Shown here: piece after piece, positions 22,655-34,126 of the stretch
How positions within the stretch are numbered: position 1 is the first letter of the stretch
How the letters are laid out: the number at the start of each line of letters is the position of its first letter
Assembly (NCBI GenBank): GCA_036924085.1
Contig: JAVGWX010000019.1
Coordinates: 11,580,196-11,644,195, forward strand
Direction: 5' to 3'
Origin: Ariolimax columbianus
Lineage: Eukaryota > Mollusca > Gastropoda > Stylommatophora > Arionidae
Length of the DNA: 64,000 nucleotides
Notes under the pieces: generated by a model
Databases searched by the model: none
What the model saw: the letters and a program-made list of their open reading frames with translations, nothing else
Told to the model about the DNA's origin: nothing
Translations under genes and position numbers: made by a program

Positions 22655-22740
22655 TACAGTAGCCTGGTCAACGAGGTAAAAGTTGACCATGTGGTCTCCT
22701 AGTGGTGAGTTTACTGAGATGCCTTGCATTGCATTACCAC
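22655..22740 (+). repeat. DR-1-like scrap
   Basis: AGCCTGGTCAACGAGG and CCTAGTGGTGAGTTTACTG resemble the start of DR-1. Short and diverged. Confidence 0.4.
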
Positions 22741-22904
22741 AAGGAGAACTCAGCTTCATTTTCTCCAGTAAAGTACAAGATTTAAGAAGACTTTCTACAG
22801 CCCAAAACAAGTAACATTTTATCAAGATTCAAAAAATCAGTTTGAGTAGCTCTGAGAACAATTGGCTAGAAAAAATGTTTTTTTTTCATTTCCGTTTAAG
22901 ATGT

Positions 22905-23235
22905 TGCAGTGGTCAGCGACCCATAGCTGACTGCTAGCGTCAGGGCCAGCGAACCATAGCTTCCAAGACCCTTCTACACCTCCACGCGGTGATCCTGGAT
23001 AACAGGCTGCTGCAGGGCAGACTGGCTAAGGAGAAGGGATCGAAGAGGGAATGCTAACCCGGTACTAAAAAAATGGTTGCTGAAGTCGGATGTGTTGGAC
23101 CGAAAGGTGCAAATATCGCAGCCAAGGTGTAAACTACAACCCAACGCATTCCGTTCTCTGGACTACATTCTGCTACTTAAGCCCTTTCAGGGTTTGGTAG
23201 TGGGAGATTGAGAACGAACGAAGAAGAAGAATAAT
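22905..23235 (+). repeat. Dispersed repeat DR-2, copy 1
   Basis: Aligns end to end with 56930-57240: GTGGTCAGCGACCCATAGCTGACTGCTAG, CTTCTACACCTCCACGCGGTGATC, CAGACTGGCTAAGGAGAAGG, TTGCTGAAGTCGGATG, CGCATTCCGTTCTCTGGACT, CCCTTTCAGGGTTTGGTAG, GAGAACGAA (each shown in part). It ends in a GAAGAAGAA tail, so it is retrotransposed: a SINE or the 3' UTR of a LINE. No coding frame. Confidence 0.85.
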
Positions 23236-23799
23236 TCCGTTTAAGGTCATTTATAGAAACAACAAAAAACATATGGAGACAAAGATTTGAGGCGGTCCAC
23301 CTAAATATTACAGCAAAGTCAAAAAGAAGCCGGTGGGACCAAAATGATGAAGAACATTTTAAGAGATTAATTAATCAGATACTTCGGCATGGCATGTGTT
23401 GGCAGTGAAACAATATAATTGTTTTCTCTAAAAATTACTACACTCTATAAGAAAGAGATTAAGAGAAAGAAAGAAAAAGAGAGAGAGGGACGGAGAGAGA
23501 AGTACTAACATACCATCATCAACACTTACACAGGTGGGACTTCATCGATTACCACCTCCAGCACCATTGCAGCTTCGCTTAATATTTAAAATAACGTGAA
23601 CACAATTGAGCAGCTTGAATCGAAGAAATAACATCTCTTTGCCATAGTACTTCTACTAAGGTAATTTCGTCAGGAAAGAAGCACACACAGACAATAGGCA
23701 ACACTTCACAGGAACATATGATACACAACATTCTAGAGCGGGACAAACAATAACATCAATATTAAAGTTAATATTAACATTATATTAATGAAGTCATTC
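23236..23799. other. No recognised gene; AG-rich tract
   Basis: 23452-23505 is an AGAG-rich purine tract. No coding signal. Confidence 0.5.
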
Positions 23800-24270
23800 A
23801 TCATCATTATCAGGTACCCTGCCGGTTGGTGTTAGCGGTCATCGACACCCAACCACTGCTATCTGGTGTGTCATTGACAAACTCTGTTGTTGATTGTCAC
23901 ACATACCATTATCTCAGGCTGTTCAACATCTTCTCTCTCGCCCATCTTAAGTCTCTCTTTCCTGCTATCTTTCCCTTTGTCACAACGTGCTCCAAGCCGC
24001 CTCGTCTCATAACATGCCCAGTTAAGGATGACTGACTTGTTCTGATCTTTGCAATAACTCTTTCTGTGTGTACTTCTTAGAATAGTCTACCTTTAGTCGT
24101 CTTTGCAGTTAATGGGATCCGCATAATTCTTCTGTGAAACCAAATTGCTTCCAAAAATATATGCGCTTGCTTGCTGATTGACCATGATTCGCTGCCATAT
24201 GTCAGTACTGGTTCCACGTCGCTTCCAATGAGTCTATTTCTCTTTCTAAACATTGCCATTACAATACTAA
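23800..24270 (-). mobile_element. LINE RT C-terminal/3' fragment (L-5)
   Basis: Minus strand: VEPVLTYGSESWSISKQAH near 24150-24215 (YGSE.W motif), RRIMRIPLTAKTT, then the 3' terminal stretch ending ACCTGATAATGATGATGA at about 23800. The 23803-23990 part matches 17222-17400. Several stops; dead copy. Confidence 0.8.
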
Positions 24271-25183
24271 TGTGACAATCAAAATTAAAATATTAAAGCT
24301 ACTTTTTGACACCTCCTCGTGTGATTGCATGTCTTTCATATACATATAAATATATTCACACACATTATTATAAATACCACATTTCCACTCCCTCGCCCCA
24401 CTTTATTTTACCCCTTTCCCATACAACAAAAAATGTGTATTTATTTATTGCACTAATATATATATATATATATCGTTATAAATAAATTCGAAAAACCTTA
24501 TAAGATTCAGTTAATTTAACTAACAGTATAGAGATAAATGAACAGTACGGAAACACATATAGGTCAGTAAGACAATGTGGAAGAGATAATCTATACGTTT
24601 GCCATTATCTCCTGGCGTTTGAAGACTCCATGGCTTGCTGCCCTAACATCCTCCTGACATCCAATTTGATTTTGCGGCCATTCGCAAAGTCTCTGAGTAG
24701 GAGTAAATAAGCAGGTCTGGTGCTTCAGCTCGTCACATCCGACGTCTGTCTACTCAACCTCTCGCCTGTGCTTCTCTAATGACAGTCTCGAGTTGGGACC
24801 TTGTCTTTAGCCATTTATAGCATGTCTGTCATCAACCTAGACATGACTACACGCGATGAAACGTTTGTGAAATTCAATAATGAATAATATGTCTTATAGA
24901 TGGACGGTTATTTCAGTCTTGTTACAGTACCATGCGGTCTGGCGTAGTCGAGCACGGTTGTTCACAGTGGCAGGTCATTATTACTGATTTTCAAAACGGA
25001 ATATGTTTCTTTTGGTCCACTATGATAAACAGTTGATTATCGCTGATGTTATGTTATTAAAAATCATCACCAACGCACTACGTATGCCATTGCAGGTGCA
25101 TACGTGGACCAGCATACATCAATTATAGTTTTCTTGCTAGTTTCTCTTTGCTAATGTATCCTCTATTTACTGCATGGTCAAGT
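24271..25183. other. No recognised gene; TA microsatellite
   Basis: 24452-24474 is (TA)n. 24600-24860 is of ordinary composition but shows no domain I know. Confidence 0.5.
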
Positions 25184-25503
25184 CTACAAGATGCTATTAT
25201 CGTGCGCATAATCCTCTTTTGTATGTGTCTCTTATTGTCTGTAATTGCTACAAGATGCTATTATCGTGCGCATAATCCTCTTTTGTATGTGTCTCTTATT
25301 GTCTGTAATTGCTACAAGATGCTATTATCGTGCGCATAATCCTCTTTTGTATGTGTCTCTTATTGTCTGTAATTGCTACAAGATGCTATTATTGTGCGCA
25401 TAATCCTCTTTTGTATGTGTCTCTTATTGTCTGTAATTGCTACAAGATGCTATTATCGTGCGCATAATCCTCTTTTGTATGTGTCTCTTATTGTCTGTAA
25501 TTG
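25184..25503. repeat. 64-bp tandem array, 5 near-identical units
   Basis: CTACAAGATGCTATTAT begins at 25184, 25248, 25312, 25376 and 25440, with a truncated sixth start at 25504. I see a single substitution across five units (ATTATTG instead of ATTATCG in unit 4), which implies recent expansion or homogenisation. Confidence 0.98.
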
Positions 25504-25544
25504 CTACAATATATTGGAAGTGGGATTGTTTTCGAAGCGTTATC

Positions 25545-25830
25545 TGGCGTGTTGTCCCTCTCTCGCGATCACCAACGTTTTGTTTTAGAACTGATAGTGG
25601 ACTTTCATTGCTCTCTCGTGACAAAAACGGTTTTGTTTTAGAGCTGATGGTGATCATTCTTTTCCTCTCTCACGACCATACAGTCTTGTTTGAGAGCTGA
25701 TGGTGGACATTCCTTCCTCTTTCGCGACCATCAAAGTTTTGTTTGAAAGCTAAAGGTGGACATTCTTCTCCTCTCTCGCGATCATCGAGATGTTGTTTTA
25801 GAGCTGATGGTGGATACTCCTCTCCCTTTA
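25545..25830. repeat. ~57-bp tandem array, 5 diverged units
   Basis: Units contain CTCTCTCGCGA(T/C)CA, a GTTTTGTTTTAGA segment and GCTGATGGTGGACATTC. Identity is much lower than in the adjacent 64-bp array. It runs directly into the RT fragment to the right. Confidence 0.85.
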
Positions 25831-26500
25831 AACTTCTTTCCAGACTTGCAAATTGGTCTGAAGATGTGCCTCCGACTTGGTGATCATTTCCAAATCATCT
25901 GTAAATGCCAAATGCGATATATATGTTGGTTTTATGTTCCAGTACACCACCGCGTATTTGTGTGTTCTTCCATTGAGACGTTAAAGATATTTTTAATAAG
26001 GCGTATGAATAGTAGGGCGACATGATGTCATCATATCTAATTATACTAGTGGTCCTGATCTCCTCCGACTTTATATTGGATGTTCGTACATAATTTCTGC
26101 AAGTTTTATAGAAACTCTCTTATAGAAACTCTCTTATTAAAACTCTGTGTGGCACAGATCAGACGTCCTGAAATAGTTTTCCTCACCAAGCACTCCTAGA
26201 GCCTTCCATGAGGGATATTATCGAATACCTTTTCCATGTTAACAAAAACAGAGGTGCATCTCATCAGATAACTCAAGCGTCTTTTAACTTACTTCTCTTA
26301 GTGAGTACATAAGGTCATGATTACTTCCGTTGTCCCGGAAACCGTACTGGGCCTCATTCAGATTTGGTTCAGATAGATCGTGTATTCTCCGTTCTATGAT
26401 TCTAGAGTAGACTTTTCCAGGGACACTTACTTACTTACTTAGTCGCTCCTCTTCTACCGTGAGGTGTAAAGGTATTCCAGGGACACTAAGGAGGGGAATA
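25831..26500 (-). mobile_element. LINE RT fragment (fingers and palm)
   Basis: Minus strand pieces: RIIERRIHDLSEPNLNEAQ and YGFRDNGSNHDLMYSLRE near 26280-26420, then VRTSNIKSEEIRTTS and IRYDDIMSPYYSYALL (compare the RQGD..SP motif) near 25985-26090. Broken by many stops. A TATAGAAACTCTC unit is doubled near 26105-26130. Confidence 0.75.
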
Positions 26501-26699
26501 CTTAACAGTTTTCATAATGACGATTGTCTCCTTTTTAAATATTGGTATTGTTGTGACAAACTCCAAACTCTTGGTATCGTTTTGTGGTATCAGTCTGCCT
26601 TGGGAATATTGACGATTATTATATTTTCTCATTCATTCAACTTTATATTACCTTTAGTCGGTCCTCACCGAAGGAAATTATTCCGAAATAATAGATTTG

Positions 26700-27110
26700 T
26701 TCTGTTGTCACAGCCTTGTTCTACTGTCACAGCCATCACTTCTTGATAATATTCTCGTTCTGTCACAGCCATCATCACTCCTTTATAATAGCTATGTTCG
26801 TCTGTCACAGCCATCATCACTCCTTTATAATAGCTATGTTCGTCTGTCACAGCCCCCATTCCTTTATAATAGCTATGTTCGTCTGTCACAGCCCCCATTC
26901 CTTTATAATAGCTATGTTCGTCTGTCACAGCCATCATCACTCCTTTATAATAGCTATGTTCGTCTGTCACAGCCCCCATTCCTTTATAATAGCTATGTTC
27001 GTCTGTCACAGCCCCCATTCCTTTATAATAGCTATGTTCGTCTGTCACAGCCCCCATTCCTTTTTAATAGCTATGTTCGTCTGTCACAGCTCCCATTCCT
27101 TTATAATAAT
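26700..27110. repeat. 39/42-bp minisatellite, about 10 units
   Basis: Units read TCACAGCC(ATCAT or CCC)...CCTTTATAATAGCTATGTTCG. Two lengths, 42 (with CATCATCACT) and 39 (with CCCCATT), alternate irregularly. Both are multiples of three, so long frames stay open: on the minus strand MGAVTDEHSYYKG units and on the plus strand FVCHSPHSFIIAM units. No start context, promoter or homology supports translation. Confidence 0.95.
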
Positions 27111-27269
27111 GTTGTTTGTTTATATTTATAGGTTTTTGTTGTTACATCTACCATTTCTTTGCTTGTAACATGTATACATGAACATGCCCGTTGTTTCCTT
27201 TTGATACATCCCCATTGTGCATTGATTCAAACACTTGTTTAGCTGTTTATTGGTTTGTCAATGAATCAA

Positions 27270-27480
27270 TCAAACCCCACACCCCTCTTAGTACATACAA
27301 TATTGATCACATCTCGCCAACATTCGCGATCTAGACTTTTATTTCTTTTTCACTCCAGGTGTGACATTTTAATCGTAGTTCCCTCTCGCATTATCCTCTT
27401 CATGTATTATTTGGTCTACCTCTGTCTCTTTCCTTGAGGAATCCACATTGGAGTTTGCATAGCTATGTTGTACAGTGCCT
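27270..27480 (-). mobile_element. LINE 3' scrap
   Basis: Minus strand yields PMWIPQGKRQR near 27430-27460, followed after shifts by a SLDRECWRDVIN stretch, the usual arrangement near the C-terminus of some LINE RTs (PQGKRKRGRP...W). Tentative group assignment. Confidence 0.5.
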
Positions 27481-27544
27481 TATGTAAATAAATGTCTCCA
27501 TACTGTTTAGTGGCTTTATTGTTTGTGTAATGGTTGTAAAAGAG

Positions 27545-28250
27545 GCTCATGTATGGTGAGCTGAGTGAAGGAAAACGATCACAGAGACAAACTCAAAAGC
27601 GGGTCAAGGACGATTTCATCGAGTTCCTTAAGTGCTGTCAAATAGGCATCAACATCTGGATAAACCTGGCTCAAAATCGTTCAACGTGTAAGGATCAGTC
27701 ACAGACGGCATGCAAATCAGTATAGGCTTTCGTGTTAAGGTAGCCCAGGATAGTCGCGCAATCAGAAAGTCTAGAGCAGAGAGAGTACCAGTAGCTGGTG
27801 CGGATATTGTTTGTCAGACGTGTAGAAGAACTTTCCGCGCTCGCATTGGCTTAATCAGTTCCAGACGTATCCACAGACTCGAGGATGCAGTATGTCATTG
27901 GTTTACAGTCCCTGGCGTATCCACAGACACAAGGATGCAGCATGACATTGGTTTAATCAGTCCCAAGCGAATCCACAGACTCAAGGAAGCAGTATGGCAT
28001 TGGCTTAATCAGTCCCAAGCGTATCCACAGACTCAAGGATGCAGCATGGTATTGGCTTAATCAGTCCCAAGCGTATCCACAGACTCAAGAAGGCAGCATG
28101 AGATTGGCTTAATCAGTCCCAAGCGTATCCACAGACTCAAGGATGCAGTATGACATTGGCTTAATCAGTCAGTCCCAAGCGTATCCACAGACTCAATGAT
28201 GCAGTATGACATGGGATGATGTTGGTGGTCCTCATTGACGACGATGGATG
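27545..28250 (+). mobile_element. LINE 3' end (L-CFD) with expanded finger region
   Basis: Plus-strand frames: GELSEGKRSQRQTQKRVKDD, FIEFLKCCQIGINIWINLAQ, then AIRKSRAERVPVAGADIVCQ and TCRRTFRARIGLISS (C-terminal zinc finger) near 27745-27865, then a 52-bp tandem array, and finally GGATGATGTTGGTGGTCCTC, the group's 3' end, at 28213-28250. Same C-terminus as 41600-42100 and 571-1094. Confidence 0.85.
27840..28210. repeat. 52-bp tandem array, 7 units, in LINE finger
   Basis: CCACAGAC occurs at 27871, 27921, 27973, 28025, 28077, 28129 and 28185; spacing is 50, then 52 four times, then 56. Each unit is a copy of the segment encoding the zinc-finger loop and His (GGCTTAATCAGTCCCAAGCG). It lies between finger and 3' end of an L-CFD fragment. 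Confidence 0.95.
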
Positions 28251-28869
28251 AATTATTATTGGTTGCAAGCAAAATACTTGGATTAGCAGACTCGATATTT
28301 CACTTCCACTGAAAGGTTTTTTCTGGATTGTTGTCTTTTAGTTGTTGTTTTACATTCTTATTATAGATCTAGCTGGCGTTCCTGCATTCTCCTGATGGGC
28401 GTCAGCAATTGGAACACCCGTCTCATTGATAGATTTGTATGTTATTCTATTATCTATTTGTCAGCCTCAACTCACAACACGTTTTCTTTATTCCGAAATC
28501 CAGTATTATGGTACTCCTCTTTCATGTTTATTTATGCTAGAGTAAATTGTTTATAATTTAATGCATACTTTTTTCTGTTCAATTCCATTGCATTTCACAA
28601 GATCTTAGTTTGCATTTATTCTTTCCATTTCGTCTGTTGTGATCGTCATTATGTAATGAAGCAACAGCGATTTGATTTATGCATCGTCATTGCTTACCAG
28701 AGGTTACGATTAATTTATTTAACCAGTGTAATCTATGATACCAAACTGACGTCAAACGGACATAAATATATAAATATTGTCGGCCTTCCTCGTATTCTGC
28801 GTTATTTCATTAATTAAAACACAGGCATAAAGGATGAGATCTTCCATTCACCGTGCATATTTTGAGATG
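28251..28869. other. No recognised gene
   Basis: AT-rich sequence without ORFs or RNA signals that I can support. Confidence 0.5.
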
Positions 28870-28989
28870 GAAGTTAAAACCTAGAGCCAAATAGAAGTAT
28901 TGACAAATTTGATAAATGAATCAGGACCAGATAAGACAAATGAAACAGAAATCCGCGAAAAAATCAAGGCGTTGAAAAGGACAAACCGA
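28870..28989 (+). mobile_element. Possible LINE pre-RT linker scrap
   Basis: LTNLINESGPDKTNETEIRE followed by KIKALKRTNRSNVI resembles the EEI..AIK.LKN.KSPG motif that precedes non-LTR RT domains. Very short; tentative. Confidence 0.4.
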
Positions 28990-29232
28990 TCAAATGTGAT
29001 ATAATATATTAGGACATCAAATGTGATATAATATATTAGGGCATCAAATGTGATATAATATATTAGGACATCAAATGTGATATACTATATTAGGACATCA
29101 ACTGTGATATAATATATTAGGGCATCAAATGTGATATAATATATTAGGGCATCAAATGTGATATAATATATTAGTGCATCAAATGTGATATAATATATTT
29201 GGACATCAAATGTGATATAATATATTAGGAAA
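28990..29232. repeat. 27-bp tandem array, 9 units
   Basis: TCAAATGTGATATAATATAT repeats every 27 bases with AGGACA/AGGGCA/AGTGCA variants. Starts at the end of the possible LINE linker scrap. Confidence 0.95.
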
Positions 29233-29511
29233 TACCAGACGATGCACGGCACTATATGAATTATGGTTTTTTAAAGATGGGTCAACATATTCATTATTTC
29301 TTTTATTATCTACATTTTTAATTTATATTATGTAGAACAAACAGTTCAGTTTGTTGTTTTCTTCTACCTGTATCGTGAAGCATTATCGAGGGCGTATTAC
29401 GGCTTTCCTGAACTAAGAGTTTAGTCTTCAGCCTTATAAGCCCTTGTCGTAGTCAGATCACCCTGCCGTTATACATCTGCTGTTATAAAGGACCATATTA
29501 ATCAGTTTTTT
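29233..29511. other. No recognised gene
   Basis: AT-rich sequence, target of the following LINE insertion. Confidence 0.5.
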
Positions 29512-29523
29512 AAGTCTCAAATC

Positions 29524-29958
29524 TTCTTCTTCTTCTTCTTCGTACGCTGTCAGACGTCAACTTGAATTGGTTCGAAGAAAGCAGCTGTCATCCTGAGGCT
29601 GTCGACACTGCCATAGAGCTTGTCTAGTGTTGCCACTGGTGATGGCCACATGTGCTTTCTCTGGTCCTCGTATGTCGGGCAATTTTGCAGCAGATGTTCA
29701 ACGGTCATTTTCCCTGTGCCACAGGTGCATTCGTCAGTGCCATCTATTTTCAATTTATTGAATAGATGGTACCTCAGTCTGTTGTGGCCTGTGCGGAGTC
29801 TGAAGACCACGACCTGCTCTCTTCTGTTCAGCTGGTAGTAGGCATCATTTTGTGTATAGCCAGTATGTTCTGTGTCCCATTTGGCCATGTATCTGGCCCT
29901 AATAAACCTTTTGGACTCTTCGTAGGTCACACTAGAATCTGGTTGTGGTAGTCTTGCA
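29524..29958 (-). mobile_element. L-RNH copy E with 12-bp TSD
   Basis: Minus-strand C-terminal fragment open over 126 codons (29550-29930): YEESKRFIRARYMAKWDTE, YYQLNRREQVVVFRLRTGHN, zinc motif DECTCGTGKM...EHLLQNC, end FFEPIQVDV and stop, (TTC)n tail at 29524-29541. AAGTCTCAAATC is present at 29512-29523 and 29959-29970, an exact 12-bp TSD. 5'-truncated after RNase H. No internal stop: a fairly young copy of the D/E/H subfamily. Confidence 0.95.
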
Positions 29959-29970
29959 AAGTCTCAAATC

Positions 29971-30683
29971 AATATCTATATTAGACACTGACTTGATGAA
30001 ACATAGAGCAAAGTTAATTTTTAGCACTTCAAAACTGTGTACGTAAACAATCTTGTATAGATTTTGCAAATGTTCATCGTGATAAAGTAAACAAATATCA
30101 ACATATATATATATACAATAATTTACCATCTACATTTGACCACAGTTTTGAAGAAATATATTTTGCAGATGGCGAGTAGCAATTCTTATAAGCTCGACTG
30201 GCCTTTTTTTGTTATCAGTTACTCAAAAAGTTCACACAAAAAAAAACAAAAAAAAACATGTTCTGCAAACTTCACAAATTTGACACACAGTGTTTTAGAA
30301 AATATATCAATGATAAGGATAATAACATTAACTTGAATTAACAACAGCATTGTCGAAAAACCATCGTTTAACATTCGCGAGCGAGTTTACGTCAGTTTAG
30401 GAAGGGTTAAACCCCCGGCCGTCATTACTTTCAATTCTTGCCATTGTACCCACTGTTTGAGGCTGGGTCGAAGCTCGAGACGTTTGCGACTGAACAAATA
30501 TCCCACATCGATTAGAATTGATCATAAAACGCTCGAATGGATATCAGCCACGCTACCGGATTAGTAAGTAATACATATTTCCTCACGACAATTATGTACA
30601 CGTTTCATTATTTGCAAAACAAACGGGAGGTATATGGTGGTTCTCACCATATTGTTTCCGGCCACGCTTTGCAGCACCTGGGG
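29971..30683. other. No recognised gene
   Basis: Includes a TATATATATA run near 30101-30112 and an A run near 30238-30256. Nothing coding recognised apart from the short lead-in to the 36-bp array. Confidence 0.5.
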
Positions 30684-31728
30684 CGATAACTGTAGCGATA
30701 TGAGCATTCACAACTTGGGAGATAATTGTAGCGATATGAGCATTCAAAACTGGGGAGATAACTGTAGCGATATGAGAATTCACAACTGGAGAGATAACTG
30801 TAGCGATATGAGAATTCACAACTGGGGAGATAACTGTAGCGATATGAGCATTCACAACTGGGGAGATAATTGTAGCGATATGAGCATTCAAAACTGGGGA
30901 GATAACTGTAGCGATATGAGAATTCACAACTGGAGAGATAACTGTAGCGATATGAGAATTCACAACTGGGGAGATAACTGTAGCGATATGAGCATTCACA
31001 ACTGGAGAGATAACTGTAGCGATATGAGCATTCACAACTGGGGAGATAACTGTAGCGATATGAGCATTCACAACTGGGGAGATAACTGTAGCGATATAAG
31101 AATTCACAACTGGGGAGATAACTGTAGCGATATGAGCATTCACAACTGGGGAGATAACTGTAGCGATATAAGAATTCACAACTGGGGAGATAACTGTAGC
31201 GATATGAGCATTCACAACTGGGGAGATAACTGTAGCGATATGAGCATTCACAACTGGGGAGATAACTGTAGCGATATAAGAATTCACAACTGGGGAGATA
31301 AATGTAGCGATATGAGAATTCACAACTGGAGAGATAACTGTAGCGATATGAGCATTCACAACTGGGGAGATAACTGTAGCGATATAAGAATTCACAACTG
31401 GGGAGATAACTGTAGCGATATGAGAATTCACAACTGGGGAGATAACTGTAGCGATATAAGAATTCACAACTGGGAAGATAACTGTAGCGATATAAGAATT
31501 CACAACTGGGGAGATAACTGTAGCGATATGAGAATTCACAACTGGGGAGATAACTGTAGCGATATGAGAATTCACAACTGGCGAGATAACTGTAGCGATA
31601 TAAGAATTCACAACTGGGGAGATAACTGTAGCGATATGAGCATTCACAACTGGGGAGATAACTGTAGCGATATGAGAATTCACAACTGGGGAGATAACTG
31701 TAGCGATATGAGCATTCACAACTGGGGA
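30684..31728. repeat. 36-bp minisatellite, 29 units
   Basis: Unit GATAACTGTAGCGATATGAG + CATTCACAACTGGGGA, 29 units with no length change. On the plus strand a frame from ATG 30634 reads MVVLTILFPATLCSTWG and then 29 copies of a 12-residue unit DNCSDMSIHNWG with S/R, M/I and G/R variation, stopping at 31731; on the minus strand two long frames (30592-31719 and 30644-31987) are also open. The openness follows from a 36-base unit without stops. Units 1-4 and 5-8 have the same variant order, a 144-bp higher-order duplication. Confidence 0.97.
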
Positions 31729-31744
31729 TAGACAAAAATGGCAA

Positions 31745-31995
31745 GATAACTATGGTGACTTGAACATTCAAAAGTGGAAAAATAACTATAGCGAATGGAA
31801 CATTAACAACTGGGAACACAACTATAGCGACTTGAACATTAACAACTGGGAACACAACTATAGCGACTTGAACATTAACAACTGGGAACACAACTATAGC
31901 GACTTGAACATTAACAACTGGGAACACACCTATAGCGACTTGAACATTCACAACTGGGGACATAATTGTAAGGACATGAACCTTCAAAAATGCTG
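31745..31995. repeat. Diverged flank of the 36-bp array, 7 units
   Basis: Seven units of the same length, GAACATTAACAACTGGGAAC + ACAACTATAGCGACTT type, i.e. NNWEHNYSDLNI in the plus frame. Separated from the main array by a 17-base irregular stretch. Confidence 0.93.
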
Positions 31996-32029
31996 ACCAA
32001 ATAAACCCATTAAGGGGAAAAGCAAGAAC

Positions 32030-32345
32030 GTCTCTTCAATGAAACAAACTGATCGGACATGTTAGTCAGGGCTGGTAAAATATGCAGGAAAAGACTTACC
32101 CATCTCCCCTTTCCCCATCCTTAAATGCATTTCTCGTTGGAAAATGGCTATTTTCATGGACAACTAGCTAACCAGATGGAGGATAGTAGTGAGCGACACA
32201 GAGATGAAGTCAAGCATAGCATAACCGCCTGGAGAACCCTTATCACCTTCATCAGCGCCCTCGGTAACTGATGACAACTGCTACAATCCGGCACACTACG
32301 CACTTCTCATGGAGCAAACAAGAATAATGTTACTAATGGTGGACA
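32030..32345 (+). repeat. Dispersed repeat DR-1, copy 2
   Basis: Aligns with 15827-16150: CGGACATGTTAGTCAGGG, ACTAGCTAACCAGATGG, GTAGTGAGCGACAC, ACCGCCTGGAGAACCC, CTTCATCAGCGCC, CTACAATCCGGCACACTACG. Diverged, non-coding. Confidence 0.75.
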
Positions 32346-32899
32346 TTCATTAACAACAACATAAATCAACTAAAATGGCTTATAGCCAAGTTATATCCGA
32401 CATCACATTACTAGAAATGGCAACACTTGACAAGGACAAGTACGTTTAGCATGTAACATTCTCTAGAGAAAACAATGATGTACTTCCTAATAGCCACGTA
32501 GTCGTATGTTTACTAGAAAACTAGCAAATTCAACCAACTAAAAGGCAATATTAACTAAAGAAGTAGATAACGACATTGTTTACAGTATTTCGATGATCAC
32601 GTACAAGCTAATAATAGCTGTTTCATAAATGACAGTCATACACCGCAGAAGCTACTAAAAACTGAGTTAAATATGTTTGCTGGACTAGAAACGTTGAAAA
32701 CGTTTAACAATTGATGGGCAGCTGTAATGTGATCCTGACATGCAGGTAATGGATATATCTGTGTCTCCTATCAGTCTATCTAATGTCATTACCCACTAAA
32801 TCTCTCTTATCCTAGCGTGCAGTGTAGAGACATTATTTCCTTCATCTCCTGGCTCTATATTTGGTATAGTATGATATAGCTGACCAGTAGTCCAACACG
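32346..32899. other. No recognised gene
   Basis: No ORF, repeat or RNA signal that I can support. Confidence 0.5.
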
Positions 32900-33095
32900 T
32901 GGGGATTTCCTGGCGAAGTGGTTAAGCCGTCGGCCTCGTGATCAGGTTGTGTGGGTTCGACTCCGGACTCCGCCGTCTTTTTCACCGGTGCTTGATGCGG
33001 AGTCCCCTGCATCTCGTAATCGTCCCGTACTCTTCTTGTCCTTGACTTGCCACTGGGGTTGGGCGGCACGAGACGAGAGAGTAAAGATAAAAAGT
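32900..33095 (+). mobile_element. SINE-D, tRNA-derived
   Basis: tRNA-like head: A box TGGCGAAGTGGTTAAGCCG near 32911, an anticodon-arm-like GGCCTCGTGATCAGG, B box GGGTTCGACTCC near 32951. The T arm and acceptor do not pair properly and the sequence runs into a body (CTTGATGCGGAGTCCCC...GGCACGAGACGAGAG), so it is a SINE rather than a tRNA gene. Confidence 0.7.
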
Positions 33096-34126
33096 GCATT
33101 TAATCCTTGCTAAAAATAGCACTAGCCAAATTAATTACGTCCTAGTCGCAACTTACATCACGCGTGGTAGGTTCAGTTGTACTATACTCTGTTTGCCATC
33201 AGACCCACTAAACGAATTCGAGACCTACATTTTTTTCTTCCGCTCTTGTTTTCCTATGATTCAATTCCTATTTTTATGTCTCTCTCTTCGTCTCACTCTA
33301 TTTCAATAAATATACTTCAGTCTCTCAGCTTCCTGTGGATCATATGGCCTCAAAGAGACAATGGAAATCATCCTATCGTTCCAGCTTTGTCCATGTCTTT
33401 ACTGTTGCCTTTATGTCTGTCGCAATTTCTCTTCTCAGTGATTTGTTAGTCTGGTTTATTTTTCATTTGCCTTGTGAATTCTAAACCAGAATCTTTCCTA
33501 GCAGCAATTTTCCGCAATGTGTGACGAATCTAGCGCCTTATAGTTAAGTCCTAATAATATCTACCCGGTTTATTCCCACAGTTCCACAATCGGGAATTAG
33601 GAACTTGGTCATACCCTTTTATTCTCACTAATTGGCGCAGACAACCTTTGTTGCTCTTGATATTACAAAGCCATACAATACCACATATCTTACATTTCAG
33701 AAGAATGTTTAAATTTGTGTGGGGGGGGGGGGGGGGGGGGGGGGGGGGCTTAAAGAAATTTTGATTTTCATGAATTCCATAACGTAGTGAAAGCCTCACT
33801 TTACTTTTGCATTCTGAATGTGATATATCTATATGCTGCTTCTTCCTCTGCCCGTATTGCTACAAAAATGCTTGAAAGAATTCACATCCTTTAGTACAAT
33901 GTCCATCAACACACTATGATCATCTTTTGTACTTTTACTCTGCAGATCATCAATCACATCTGACTTAACGTCTTTATACGGGTTTAGAAGACACTACATA
34001 GTGAACACAACCTGTTTCTTGGAGGGTAGTTCAACAGACTCAACACTAGAGCCAATTCGTCGACATCTTTAGCTGCTCTTAACATGAGGTTTGGTGAATG
34101 GCTAATGGAGAGTTCGAGGTACAGCT
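33096..34126. other. No gene; 28-base poly-G tract
   Basis: 33230-33460 is pyrimidine-rich. 33721-33748 is an uninterrupted run of 28 G. No coding signal. Confidence 0.6.

Noticed and set aside
25184..27168. CRISPR-like arrays
   Set aside because: Direct tandem repeats without unique spacers in a eukaryotic sequence; minisatellites.
30592..31987. Minus-strand ORFs of 375 and 447 codons as genes
   Set aside because: They are readings of the 36-bp minisatellite; openness in three frames follows from a unit length divisible by three without stops.
32900..32990. Possible tRNA gene
   Set aside because: A and B boxes are good, but the T arm and acceptor stem do not pair and a SINE-like body follows; called SINE-D instead.
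33177..33449. Multi-pass membrane protein fragment
   Set aside because: Hydrophobicity comes from a pyrimidine-rich TCTCTCTTC tract; no domain or splice context.
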